Position numbers and translations under genes: made by a program
NCBI RefSeq assembly: GCF_018224615.1
Contig: NZ_JAGTUK010000001.1
Span: 186,001-250,000, forward strand
Source: Microbacterium paraoxydans
Lineage (GTDB): Bacteria; Actinomycetota; Actinomycetes; Actinomycetales; Microbacteriaceae
Length of the DNA stretch: 64,000 nt
Direction: 5' to 3'
The notes under the pieces: model-generated
The model's database searches: none
What the model saw: only the letters and a program-made list of their open reading frames with translations
What the model was told of the DNA's origin: nothing
Shown: piece after piece, positions 56,626 through 64,000 of the stretch
Position numbering within the stretch: position 1 is the stretch's first letter
Layout: each line of letters begins with the position of its first letter

Positions 56626-58767
56626 ATGACCCAGCAGGAGATGACGGACACCGCCGCGCTGCGCAGCAGGCGCATGCTGCTCGCGGGGTTCGGCGCCGCG
56701 GCGCTCGGCGGTGTCGCGGCGGCTGCCGCCCCGAGTTCCGCGCAGGCCGCGGGGCCCGTGACGCAGCAGGACTCGTCCGGCACGAAGACCGTGGCGAACG
56801 GCGGCACGGCCGCGACGCTCGCGGCGCGCAAGGGCAAGGACGGCGACCTGGTGCGCACGAGCGGCTACGCGGCCCCGGGCGACGGTGGTGGCGGGCTCTA
56901 CCGCTTCGTGAAGAAGGACGGCCCGGCGGCCAACGGCGGCACCGTGCTGGCCGGGCCTAAGGGCGGCGTGTGGGTGCGGGTGCACGAGGGCGTGGTGGAC
57001 TTCCGCGCGTTCGGCATCTTCGACGCCACGGTGCCCGCCGACGATGCGCTCGACGCGATGGTGGGCGACCCGGCGATCCACCGTGTCGAGGCGCACAGCG
57101 ACCTGAACTTCGTGCGCAGGCACCGCTTCTCCCGGTCGAACATCGCGTTCGACTTCGGCAACCACCTGATGACCACGCAGGGCATCGAGAACGCCGGGAA
57201 GGACGACCCGTTCGCGGCGGTCATGTTCTTCCGCGGCGAGGTGACCGAGGCGGTGCAGGAGGCGAAGCTCGGCGAGAACGTGCCGGATCTCGCCGACGTC
57301 TTCCCGGTGGCCGATTCCTCGTTCTTCGCGGTGGGCGAGTGGTATGCGGCCGAGGTGAACGCCCTGTCGGGCCGGTGGGAGCGCGAGCTGCAGCGGCTGG
57401 TGCAGGTGACCCAGATCGTCGACGGCACGCACATCCGCGTGAACTACAAGAACGGCTGGCCGCTCGGCAAGGACCGCACCATGACGTGGCGGCACGTGAA
57501 GCCGGTGCAGGACGTGCGGGTGTCGAACCTGAAGTTCCTCGGCGGCGGGACCGACGAGTACACCGGGTCGCACCCGCTCGCGTTCGAGTACGCGGTGCGC
57601 TGCGATGTGGATCACATCGACGGCACGGCGACGTTCTGGCCGCTGATCCAGCGCCGGTGGAACACGTACTTCTCCACCGAGAGCTGCACGCTGAAGAACC
57701 CGACCTCGGTCACGTGGGGCGGCGCGGGCTACCTCACGCAGCAGATCTACTGCCTGTACGGCTACGTCGCCAACTGCCACACGGCGAACGCGCGGCACCT
57801 CAACGACTTCACCGCCAGCGCCTACTGCCTGGTGGAGAACTGCCACGGCGACGGCGACGACCAGGGGCCGTTCGTGACGCACGGCCAGTACGAGCACGAC
57901 CTCACCTACACCGGGAACTCGGGGCTGATGACGTTCGCGAACTCGGGTGCCGCGTGGGGTTCCGCCGCGAAGCGCATCACGGTGCGCAAGCACGTGTGCT
58001 CGTGGTTCGTGGCGCGCGTGCGCATCACCGACCTGACGCTGGAGGACGTGCAGGTGATCGGGAAGCCGTCGCTGTCGGGCTCCGGCATGCTGTGGATCAA
58101 TGCGGACGGCGCGCAGCTGCGCGGCTGCACGGCGTCGGACACCCTGATCATCACGCAGGCGTCGGACAACTCGGCCAGGCCGACCGTGATCGCCGACTCG
58201 CACTTCACGTTCGTGGCGCCGGGCGACCTCACGAACGCGACCGTGACGACCCCGGTGACGTTCGTCGACACCGTGCTCACCAACGTCGGCGGCGTGAAGA
58301 TCGGTGGCGCCGGCGCGGTCACGTTCCGTGGTTCGACGCTCACCGCGGCGGAGGACTCGGCTCCGCTCGCCTCGTCGTCCGAGCGGCTCCGCTTCGAGGG
58401 CGCGACCCTGCGCAACGTGCGCGTCGCGGCGGCGAGCGGCGAGCGGCAGGCGATCGAGTTCGCCGGTGCGGACGTCTCCGCGAAGGGCGGCACGGGGATC
58501 GCGCGCACGGGGAAGGGCGAGCTGCACGTGACCCTGAGCGACAGCACCTTCCGCGGCGACACGACGCACGTCTCCGTCACCTCGGGCGCGACGCACTACC
58601 GCGCGGTGGGCAACCGCTTCGAGGGCGGCACGCTCGAGCTCGGGGCCGACGCGTTCGGTGGCGAGTCGACGCTGCTGCACACCGGGAACGTGGAGGCGGG
58701 CGTGACGCGGGCGGCGTTCCCCGAGGCGGGCGACCGCGTCGTCGACACGGCCAACGTGCGGGTGTGA
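56626..58767 (+). CDS. Tat-exported right-handed beta-helix protein, possible polysaccharide lyase
   Basis: A protein of 713 residues. The N-terminus SRRMLLAGFGAAALGG is a twin-arginine-type signal, with an Ala-rich cleavage end near AQAAG. A segment with GDLVRTSGYAAPGDGGGGLYRF follows (about 70-95), a motif seen in phage tail-spike-like enzymes. The remainder is rich in short beta-strand repeats, Asn ladders and Asp/His clusters (about 250-620), the pattern of beta-helix polysaccharide lyases and hydrolases. Ribosome site AAGGAGGT at 56613-56620 is perfect. It probably cleaves the polymer outside the cell. Confidence 0.75.
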   Translation: MTQQEMTDTAALRSRRMLLAGFGAAALGGVAAAAAPSSAQAAGPVTQQDSSGTKTVANGGTAATLAARKGKDGDLVRTSGYAAPGDGGGGLYRFVKKDGPAANGGTVLAGPKGGVWVRVHEGVVDFRAFGIFDATVPADDALDAMVGDPAIHRVEAHSDLNFVRRHRFSRSNIAFDFGNHLMTTQGIENAGKDDPFAAVMFFRGEVTEAVQEAKLGENVPDLADVFPVADSSFFAVGEWYAAEVNALSGRWERELQRLVQVTQIVDGTHIRVNYKNGWPLGKDRTMTWRHVKPVQDVRVSNLKFLGGGTDEYTGSHPLAFEYAVRCDVDHIDGTATFWPLIQRRWNTYFSTESCTLKNPTSVTWGGAGYLTQQIYCLYGYVANCHTANARHLNDFTASAYCLVENCHGDGDDQGPFVTHGQYEHDLTYTGNSGLMTFANSGAAWGSAAKRITVRKHVCSWFVARVRITDLTLEDVQVIGKPSLSGSGMLWINADGAQLRGCTASDTLIITQASDNSARPTVIADSHFTFVAPGDLTNATVTTPVTFVDTVLTNVGGVKIGGAGAVTFRGSTLTAAEDSAPLASSSERLRFEGATLRNVRVAAASGERQAIEFAGADVSAKGGTGIARTGKGELHVTLSDSTFRGDTTHVSVTSGATHYRAVGNRFEGGTLELGADAFGGESTLLHTGNVEAGVTRAAFPEAGDRVVDTANVRV

Positions 58768-58770
58768 CCT

Positions 58771-58810
58771 CGGGACGCGGGAGGGCGGGCGGCCGTCCTC
58801 CCGCGTCCCG
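58771..58810 (+). terminator. Terminator after the beta-helix gene
   Basis: CGGGACGCGGGAGG (58771-58784) and CCTCCCGCGTCCCG (58797-58810) form a perfect 14-bp stem with a 12-base loop. Confidence 0.8.
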
Positions 58811-58980
58811 GTCCCGCCTAGCGCTCCGGCATATGGGTAGTACGTAACATTTCGTCGCTTAGGGTGGACACCGCTATCTGTTCGCAGGATGCCACGAGGG
58901 GGAGCTCGGCCCGCATCCGAACCAGAAGAACCCGGTGACGTCCCGAGAGATCCGGGCGGTCTTCCTGACCCTTCGAAAAG
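58811..58980 (+). promoter_or_regulatory. Promoter and leader of the secreted glycosidase gene
   Basis: 170 bases. A possible -10 element TAGGGT lies at about 58860, giving a leader of roughly 115 bases. A GGTC/GACC hairpin sits just before the start codon. The ribosome site is weak (GAAAAG). The leader length is unusual for this window, where several genes are leaderless. Confidence 0.4.
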
Positions 58981-60741
58981 ATGAAATCACTACGCAATTC
59001 GATCCACCCTGTCCGCCATACCCTGTTCGCCTCTCTCGCCGCCGTCGCGGTGCTCGGCTCCGCCGCCATCGCGGCACCCACCCCGGCGTCGGCCTCCGAC
59101 TCCGCCTCGAACGCGATCGCCTCGGTGATCGAGCGGGGCTCCGAGTGGTCGTACTACCGCTCCACCACCGCTCCGCCCGCCGACTGGCAGACCGACTCGT
59201 CGTCGTGGTCGACGGGGAAGGCCCCGTTCGGTGCAGGCACCCGCGTGGGCCGGGTCACCACCAAGATCCCGTCGTCGACCGATCGACCGCTCTCGACCTT
59301 CTTCACGAAGAGCTTCACGCTCACGTCCGACCTCCCCGAGTGGTCCTGGCTCAACACCTGGGCCGACGACGGCATCGTCGTGTGGGTCAACGGCACCGAG
59401 GTCGGGCGCAAGAACGCGCCGAAGGGGGACATCACCGCGAAGAGCTACGCGACCGCAGCCCCCTCGTCGAGGTCGGCCCGCTCCAACCCGGTGTCGTTCT
59501 CCATCCCGGTGAGCCTGCTCCACGAGGGCGAGAACACCATCGCCGTGCAGGTGCTCGCCAACTACCGCGCGACGCCCAACGTGAGTTTCGACGCGCACCT
59601 GGTCCGGGAGGACACGGCGTCGGGTCAGGCCCCCGCACCGGCGCCCGCCCCTGCGCCGACTCCTGCACCCGCTCCCGCCCCCTCGCCGGCTCCTGCCCCG
59701 GAGTCCGGGGAGGACGACCCGGCCGAGCCCGCTGAGCCCGCCGAGCCCGTCGAGCCCGCTCCCGCTCCGGCTCCCGCGACCGACCAGAGCGGTTCGGCGA
59801 CCAGCGACCCGGACGCCTGCGGCGCTCAGGCCATGCTCGCCCCGGCGTGCGGCGCCCTGTGGGGCGTGTACGCCACCACCGGCGGGTCGTCCCTGGTGAC
59901 CTCGGTCACCGATCTGGAGGCCAAGGTCGGTCGCAAGTTCGACATGACCATGCGGTACCACGACTTCTCGAACCACGTGCACCAGGGGCAGTTCCCCGAC
60001 GCGGAGGAGCAGGAGCTCGGCAAGGACCGCACGCTGCTGTTCTCGTGGCAGGCCCGCGTCTCCGACACCGACACCATGATCGCGTGGTCGCGCATCACGC
60101 GGGGCGACATGGACACCTTCATCGACGCGGCCGCCGATCGCATCAAGGCGTACGGCAAGCAGGTCATGATCGCGTTCGACCCGGAGTTCGACAACGGGCC
60201 CAACGAGCAGAAGGGCACGATGGCCGACTACGCCAGCGCGTACCGTCACATCCACGACCGCTTCGCGGCCAAGGGCGTCACCAACGTCGCGTGGGCGTGG
60301 GTGTCGACCGGCTACCTCGGCGACGGCAACGACGACCGCATCATGCAGGGCTACCCCGGCGATTCCTACGTGGACTGGGTGGGCTATGACCCGTACAACT
60401 TCTACACGTGCAACGGCACCGGGTGGACGACGTTCGCCGACAAGATCGACCAGAAGTACCACTTCTTCACGGAGGGCAGCCTGGGCACGAAGCCGCAGAT
60501 CCTGTCGGAGTACGGCACGTCGTACAACACGTCCGACCCGGGGCTCGCGCAGGACTGGCACCGCGAGATCCCCGACGCGCTGAAGGAGTACCCGAACCTG
60601 AAGGCGCTCGTGCGGTTCAACTCGCCGGGTGCGCTGGGCACGGGCGAGAAGTGCACGCTGCAGATCGAGAACGGCCCCGGCATGCTCGAGTCGTTCAAGG
60701 ACGCGGGACTCGACCCGTTCGTGAACACGCGCGGGAACTGA
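58981..60741 (+). CDS. Secreted GH26-like glycoside hydrolase with accessory domain
   Basis: A protein of 586 residues. The signal peptide ends near ASASD. An accessory beta-sandwich-like domain at about 45-215 (WADDGIVVWVNGTEVGRKN) could bind carbohydrate. A Pro-Ala repeat linker (about 218-275) leads to the C-terminal catalytic domain, which resembles GH26: Glu402 in AFDPEFDNG is the likely acid/base and Glu510 in ILSEYGTSYN the likely nucleophile. The substrate could be beta-mannan, xylan or another beta-linked polymer. It follows the beta-helix protein after a terminator and is probably part of the same uptake strategy. Confidence 0.8.
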   Translation: MKSLRNSIHPVRHTLFASLAAVAVLGSAAIAAPTPASASDSASNAIASVIERGSEWSYYRSTTAPPADWQTDSSSWSTGKAPFGAGTRVGRVTTKIPSSTDRPLSTFFTKSFTLTSDLPEWSWLNTWADDGIVVWVNGTEVGRKNAPKGDITAKSYATAAPSSRSARSNPVSFSIPVSLLHEGENTIAVQVLANYRATPNVSFDAHLVREDTASGQAPAPAPAPAPTPAPAPAPSPAPAPESGEDDPAEPAEPAEPVEPAPAPAPATDQSGSATSDPDACGAQAMLAPACGALWGVYATTGGSSLVTSVTDLEAKVGRKFDMTMRYHDFSNHVHQGQFPDAEEQELGKDRTLLFSWQARVSDTDTMIAWSRITRGDMDTFIDAAADRIKAYGKQVMIAFDPEFDNGPNEQKGTMADYASAYRHIHDRFAAKGVTNVAWAWVSTGYLGDGNDDRIMQGYPGDSYVDWVGYDPYNFYTCNGTGWTTFADKIDQKYHFFTEGSLGTKPQILSEYGTSYNTSDPGLAQDWHREIPDALKEYPNLKALVRFNSPGALGTGEKCTLQIENGPGMLESFKDAGLDPFVNTRGN

Positions 60742-60769
60742 CCGGCGCGGGCGCGTCCCCGCCACAGCT

Positions 60770-60818
60770 GCGCCCCCTCGGGTGCCGGTGCCTCACACGC
60801 CGGTGCGCGAGGGGGCGC
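60770..60818. terminator. Bidirectional terminator between GH26-like and SDR genes
   Basis: GCGCCCCCTCG (60770-60780) and CGAGGGGGCGC (60808-60818) form a perfect 11-bp stem; the loop can form an inner CCGGTG-type stem. The genes on both sides are convergent. Confidence 0.75.
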
Positions 60819-60850
60819 TCCTCGTGTGCGGGGTGCCGGGGGGCTGGGGC

Positions 60851-61702
60851 TCAGGCCGCGGGGAGTCCGACGAGCTCTGCGCTCCGCTGCCACAGCGCCT
60901 CGGCGAGCACGGGGTCATTCGCCTGTGGGTTCACGCGCGTGGTGAGGGCTCGCTCGTCGTAGTAGGCGCCGGAGATCCACGTGTCGCCCGGGGTTCCCTC
61001 GATGAACCACCGCAGCGTCGCGCCTCCGCGGTCGGTTCCGATCAGCAGCACGTGCCGCAGCGGTGAGCGGTACACGAGCCGCATGATGCTCGACGAGTCC
61101 GCCGCGAAGTTCGTCCGCACGGTACCGGGGTGGAACGCCACGGCGCTGAGCCCCTCCGCGTGGAACCTCTCGTGCAGGCTCTTCGTGAACAGGATGTTGG
61201 CGAGCTTCGCGTCGCCGTAGGCCTTGTTGGGGCTGAAGCGGCGGTGGTTGTCGAGGTCGTCGAGGTCGAGGTGCCCGAAGAGCCGGTGGCCCACGCTCGA
61301 CGTGTTGATCACCGCACCGCGCGCCCGCAGCAGGTGCGGCAGCAGCAGGTTCGTGAGCAGGAACGGCGCCAGGTGGTTGACCTGGAGTGTTTTCTCGAAG
61401 CCGTCGACCGTGGGGGTGCGGTCGCCGAAGATGCCCCCGGCGTTGTTGGCGAGGACGTCGATGCCGGCGTCTCCCACGTTCGCGGTGAGGCGGCTCGCGA
61501 GGGTGCGCACGTCGTCGAGCCGCGCGAAGTCGGCCACGTGGTGCTCGGCGCCCGTCTCCTCCGCGACCGCCCGGGTCTTCTCGGGCGAGCGCCCCACGAG
61601 GATCAGCCGGTGACCGGTTTCGGCGAGCTGGCGTGCCGCAGCGGCGCCGATGCCGTCCGAGGCGCCGGTCAGGACGATCGTGCGCCGCTCCGTCACGGTC
61701 AC
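60851..61702 (-). CDS. SDR-family oxidoreductase (retinol-dehydrogenase-like)
   Basis: A protein of 283 residues. The cofactor loop is TGASDGIG, the structural motif NNAGG lies near 91, the active-site Ser is in TSSVGHR, and the Tyr-Lys pair is in YGDAK. The long insert before the active site (GHLDLDDLDNHRRFSPN) is typical of the retinol/protochlorophyllide-dehydrogenase-like SDR group. The GTG start overlaps the GntR stop (GTGA), so it belongs with that regulator. Substrate unknown. Confidence 0.88.
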   Translation of the reverse strand: MTVTERRTIVLTGASDGIGAAAARQLAETGHRLILVGRSPEKTRAVAEETGAEHHVADFARLDDVRTLASRLTANVGDAGIDVLANNAGGIFGDRTPTVDGFEKTLQVNHLAPFLLTNLLLPHLLRARGAVINTSSVGHRLFGHLDLDDLDNHRRFSPNKAYGDAKLANILFTKSLHERFHAEGLSAVAFHPGTVRTNFAADSSSIMRLVYRSPLRHVLLIGTDRGGATLRWFIEGTPGDTWISGAYYDERALTTRVNPQANDPVLAEALWQRSAELVGLPAA

Positions 61703-62379
61703 TCGGCCTCGGCCTCGGCCTCGACCTCGGCCTGGACGGTCGGCGTGATGCGCTGCACCGCGCGCGTGACGTGCTCGGCGATCACGGCGCGGGCGCGGTC
61801 CGGGTCGCCGCTCGCCACGGCATCGATGATCTGCTGGTGGCTGCGCACGTGCTCCTCCTGCTCGGCGGGGTCGAGCGCGGCGTTCGCGGCCTGGATGAAC
61901 CCGGCGATGCGTCCGCGCAGCTGCGCGCTGAGCTCGTCGAGGAACCGGTGCTCGGCCAGGTCGGCGAGCGTCTCGTGGAATAGCCGGTCCTGGCGGAGCA
62001 CCTCGGCGATGTCGCCGGGGGCCGCATCGGACATCGCCTGGATGATTGCGCCCAGCCGCTCGGCCGACTCGTCGTTCCAGCGCTCCTGCACGCGGATGGC
62101 CATGAACTGCTCGAGCACGATGCGCAGGCTCGAGATCTCCTCCAGGTCCTGCGCGGTGAGCTGCGCCACGCGGGCGCCGCGGCGGGGCTCACGCGTGATC
62201 AGGCGCTCCTCGGCCAGGCGGGTCAGGGCCTCCCGCACCGGGATGTGGCTCACGCCCAGGCGCTCGGCGAGCTTGCGCTCCACCAGCCGTTCGCCCGGGG
62301 CGAGCTCACCCGAGTGAATGGCCGCCCGCAGTTCGTCGGCGACCTGTTCGGCGATGTTCTGGTCCGACACGCTGCGCAT
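61699..62379 (-). CDS. GntR-family regulator, FCD (FadR) subfamily
   Basis: A protein of 226 residues. The winged HTH is ELAPGERLVERKLAERLGVSHIPVREAL and the FCD ligand domain is all-helical (RLFHETLADLAEHRF, then HQQIIDAVASGDPDRARAVIAEHV, with metal-binding His residues). The C-terminal tail EVEAEAEAE is encoded by a short 6-base repeat. FCD regulators usually sense organic acids. The TGCTATAGCA-type palindromes upstream (62443 and 62492) match the TNGTNNNACNA-like half-site layout only loosely but sit at the right place. Confidence 0.9.
   Translation of the reverse strand: MRSVSDQNIAEQVADELRAAIHSGELAPGERLVERKLAERLGVSHIPVREALTRLAEERLITREPRRGARVAQLTAQDLEEISSLRIVLEQFMAIRVQERWNDESAERLGAIIQAMSDAAPGDIAEVLRQDRLFHETLADLAEHRFLDELSAQLRGRIAGFIQAANAALDPAEQEEHVRSHQQIIDAVASGDPDRARAVIAEHVTRAVQRITPTVQAEVEAEAEAE
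61702..61733. repeat. Hexanucleotide microsatellite at the GntR 3' end
   Basis: A roughly 6-base repeat (TCGGCC-like) runs through the GntR C-terminus and codes for alternating Glu-Ala. It overlaps the region right before the SDR start and may slip. Confidence 0.6.
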
Positions 62380-62442
62380 CCGGGGCCCTTCGTCGTCTCG
62401 CGCGGCCCGGTGCTCGTCGCGGAGGGCCTCTTCGCTTGCTCG

Positions 62443-62454
62443 ATGCTATGGCAT
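62443..62454. promoter_or_regulatory. Operator copy 1 (ATGCTATGGCAT) in the divergent GntR/MFS region
   Basis: A near-perfect palindrome related to copies at 62492-62501 and 63971-63980. It lies about 65 bases upstream of the GntR start. Confidence 0.65.
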
Positions 62455-62491
62455 TCACGAAAGGACTGGACAGAACGACGCAGGTGCTAGA

Positions 62492-62501
62492 TGCTATAGC
62501 A
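62492..62501. promoter_or_regulatory. Operator copy 2 (TGCTATAGCA), perfect palindrome
   Basis: A perfect 10-bp palindrome 28 bases upstream of the MFS start codon, positioned to control the permease. Confidence 0.7.
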
Positions 62502-62528
62502 AAACCCAGCGATGACGAAGGAGTTGTC

Positions 62529-63890
62529 ATGTCCGGCAGAGACACCGCCGCGCGTGAGCGCGCCGCAGACGCCGCGGTCGGGGCCGCGGCGATGAAGAAG
62601 GCGATCTGGAGGCTCGGCCCGTTCCTCGGACTGCTGTACCTCGTCGCCTACATCGACCGCAACAACGCCGGCTTCGCCAAGCTGGAGATGACGGCCGCGC
62701 TGAACATCACCGAGGCCGCGTTCGGCTTCGCCGCGGGCATCTTCTTCATCGGCTACCTGCTGTTCGAGGTGCCGAGCAACCTGCTGCTGGAGAGATTCGG
62801 GGCCCGCAAGTGGATCGCCCGCATCATGATCTCGTGGGGCATCGTCGCCGCGCTCACCGCGTTCGTGCAGGACGCCACGCAGTTCGCGATCGCACGCTTC
62901 ATCCTCGGCATCGCGGAGGCGGGCTTCTTCCCCGGCGTGCTGCTCTACCTCACCCTGTGGTTCCCGCGGCAATACCGCACGCAGGTGCTCGCGGTGTTCG
63001 TGCTGTCGAACCCGATCGCCAACGCGGTCGCGGCCCCGCTGTCGGGCTGGATGCTCGAACTCCACGGCCTGTGGGGACTCGACGGCTGGCAGCTCGTGTT
63101 CCTGCTGCAGGGCGTGCCCGCGGTGCTGCTCGCGTTCGTCGTGTTCTTCTGGCTGCCCGACCGCCCGCAGGACGCGCGCTGGCTCACCCCCACCGAGCAG
63201 CGCTGGATCTCCGACACCCTCGCGGCCGAGACCCAGGCCACGGAGCAACGGCACGGCCGTCTCCGCCTGGGCGAGGTGTTCCGCAACGGGCGGCTGTGGA
63301 CGCTGATCGTGCTGTTCTTCGGCGTGGTGTTCGGCGCCTACGGACTGGGCATGTGGCTGCCGACCATCGTGAAGAGCATGGGCGACTTCTCCAACGCCAC
63401 GACCGGCTGGCTGGTCGCGTTGCCCAACCTGTGCGCGGCGCTGGTGATGCTGCCGTGGGAGCGCGCGGCGCGCAAGCAGGGCAACATCCCGCTCCAGATC
63501 GGCATCACCCTGAGCATCACGGCCCTGTCGCTCATCGCGGCGGTGGCGGCACAGGGCACGCCGGTGCTCGCGCTCGTGGCGCTGTGCATCGGCATGTCCG
63601 CGCTGTTCTCGACGACGCCGCTGTTCTGGAGCCTGCCGCCCATGGTGCTCACGGGCACGGCCGCGGCCGCGGGGCTGGCGTTCATCAACTCGGTGGGCAA
63701 CCTCGCGGGCTTCGCCGGACCCTACGCGATCGGCTGGATCAGCCAGACCACGGGGTCGGCGGTGTGGGGCCTCTTGCTGATCTCCGGGCTCACGCTGCTC
63801 GGGGCGGCGATCGCGTTCGTGCTCAGCCGTCGCGCCGACTTCACGACGGCCCCCGCGCTGACGCCCGAGTCGGCGCCCGCCTCGCGGTGA
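62529..63890 (+). CDS. MFS permease, anion:cation symporter (ACS) family
   Basis: A protein of 453 residues with twelve membrane helices in two halves. The first helix region carries LGLLYLVAYIDRNNAGFAKL (ACS family motif D-R-x-N), and the loop between helices 2 and 3 reads LLLERFGARKWIARIMISWG, followed by GIAEAGFFPGVLLYLTLWFP, the classic phthalate/tartrate/glucarate permease signature. ATG 62529 follows AAGGAG. It imports an organic anion, such as a sugar acid or aromatic acid, under the GntR regulator next door. Confidence 0.93.
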   Translation: MSGRDTAARERAADAAVGAAAMKKAIWRLGPFLGLLYLVAYIDRNNAGFAKLEMTAALNITEAAFGFAAGIFFIGYLLFEVPSNLLLERFGARKWIARIMISWGIVAALTAFVQDATQFAIARFILGIAEAGFFPGVLLYLTLWFPRQYRTQVLAVFVLSNPIANAVAAPLSGWMLELHGLWGLDGWQLVFLLQGVPAVLLAFVVFFWLPDRPQDARWLTPTEQRWISDTLAAETQATEQRHGRLRLGEVFRNGRLWTLIVLFFGVVFGAYGLGMWLPTIVKSMGDFSNATTGWLVALPNLCAALVMLPWERAARKQGNIPLQIGITLSITALSLIAAVAAQGTPVLALVALCIGMSALFSTTPLFWSLPPMVLTGTAAAAGLAFINSVGNLAGFAGPYAIGWISQTTGSAVWGLLLISGLTLLGAAIAFVLSRRADFTTAPALTPESAPASR

Positions 63891-63907
63891 CCGCCGCGGA
63901 TCGGCGG
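63891..63907 (+). terminator. Small stem-loop after the MFS gene
   Basis: CCGCCG (63891-63896) and CGGCGG (63902-63907) form a 6-bp stem with a 5-base loop right after the stop codon. Confidence 0.4.
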
Positions 63908-63970
63908 GCGTAACGAGAACGTAACCCCGCCGGTCCGCTTCGCTCTAGACGCTCACCTCATTTTGCTACA

Positions 63971-63980
63971 TGCTATAGCG
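63971..63980. promoter_or_regulatory. Operator copy 3 (TGCTATAGCG) near the right edge
   Basis: A near-perfect repeat of the 62492 palindrome, extended by flanking TTGC and GCAA. It suggests that the gene beyond the window belongs to the same GntR regulon. Confidence 0.6.
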
Positions 63981-64000
63981 CAATACCCTTACCCGAAGCA

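Noticed and set aside
55111..58680. Minus-strand open frame of 1189 codons
   Set aside because: Antisense to the aldolase, dehydrogenase and beta-helix genes, all with clear motifs on the plus strand.
1..64000. tRNA or rRNA genes
   Set aside because: No cloverleaf or conserved rRNA segments were noticed in the intergenic regions; a dedicated tRNA scan would settle this.

Overview
The window is about 70 percent GC with dense, often overlapping genes (ATGA and GTGA junctions), many GTG starts and several leaderless promoters. Together with an SCO4848-family membrane protein, DUF6153, a LAxTG-type sortase signal and a Tat-dependent secreted enzyme, this points to a high-GC actinobacterium, most likely Microbacteriaceae (Microbacterium-like). 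The genus is inference. I saw no rRNA, tRNA, CRISPR array, transposase or phage module.

Region by region. (1) 169-4672: amino-sugar/tagatose-type operon (SIS isomerase, ROK kinase, PfkB kinase, class II aldolase, DeoR regulator) behind a recognisable promoter. (2) 4972-10184, minus strand: a four-gene unit of ECF sigma factor, small beta-rich protein, subtilisin (S8) protease and TPR-CHAT (caspase-fold) protease; this is the best candidate for an undescribed system. (3) 10295-18242: SCO4848 protein, FUSC protein, a GntR(YtrA)-controlled ABC exporter with a perfect operator, a GbsR/MarR-controlled large ABC exporter, and an RsmC/RlmG-type methyltransferase carrying an in-frame REP-like insertion. 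(4) 18243-21868: osmoprotectant (glycine betaine) ABC transporter behind a long structured leader and ending in a strong terminator. (5) 21872-23226: a lone AAA ATPase gene that splits off from this terminator and is bounded by an exact 27-bp direct repeat, a likely recent insertion. (6) 23316-28698: bile-salt-hydrolase-like amidase, lipase maturation factor, and a PadR/DUF1048/DrrAB-type drug exporter operon with a clear PadR operator. (7) 28923-34091: giant surface protein with nine DUF11-type repeats and a LAxTG-like anchor, followed by a large LuxR (LAL) regulator. (8) 36815-45607: ECF S-component-like protein, DUF6153-DUF305 pair under a CsoR-like copper operator, ThrE exporter, C4-dicarboxylate transporter with a PepE-type dipeptidase, lactonase-fold protein, SGNH hydrolase, acidic protein and CorA with a possible leader peptide. 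(9) 45932-60741: a catabolic locus for an unknown, probably acidic or oxidised, carbohydrate: SDR, two Gfo/Idh/MocA oxidoreductases and a ROK repressor on the minus strand, divergent from a carbohydrate ABC importer (no ATPase), an SDR-like epimerase, a DapA-like aldolase, a 2-hydroxyacid dehydrogenase, a Tat-exported beta-helix protein and a secreted GH26-like glycosidase. (10) 60851-64000: SDR, GntR(FCD) regulator and MFS permease with three copies of a TGCTATAGCA-type operator, the last one pointing to a gene beyond the window.

How the genes work together: most blocks are self-contained transport/catabolism operons with their own regulator next door, and the probable operators are readable as palindromes. 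The exceptions are the protease/sigma unit and the repeat-flanked ATPase, which look like conflict or stress-response modules rather than metabolism.
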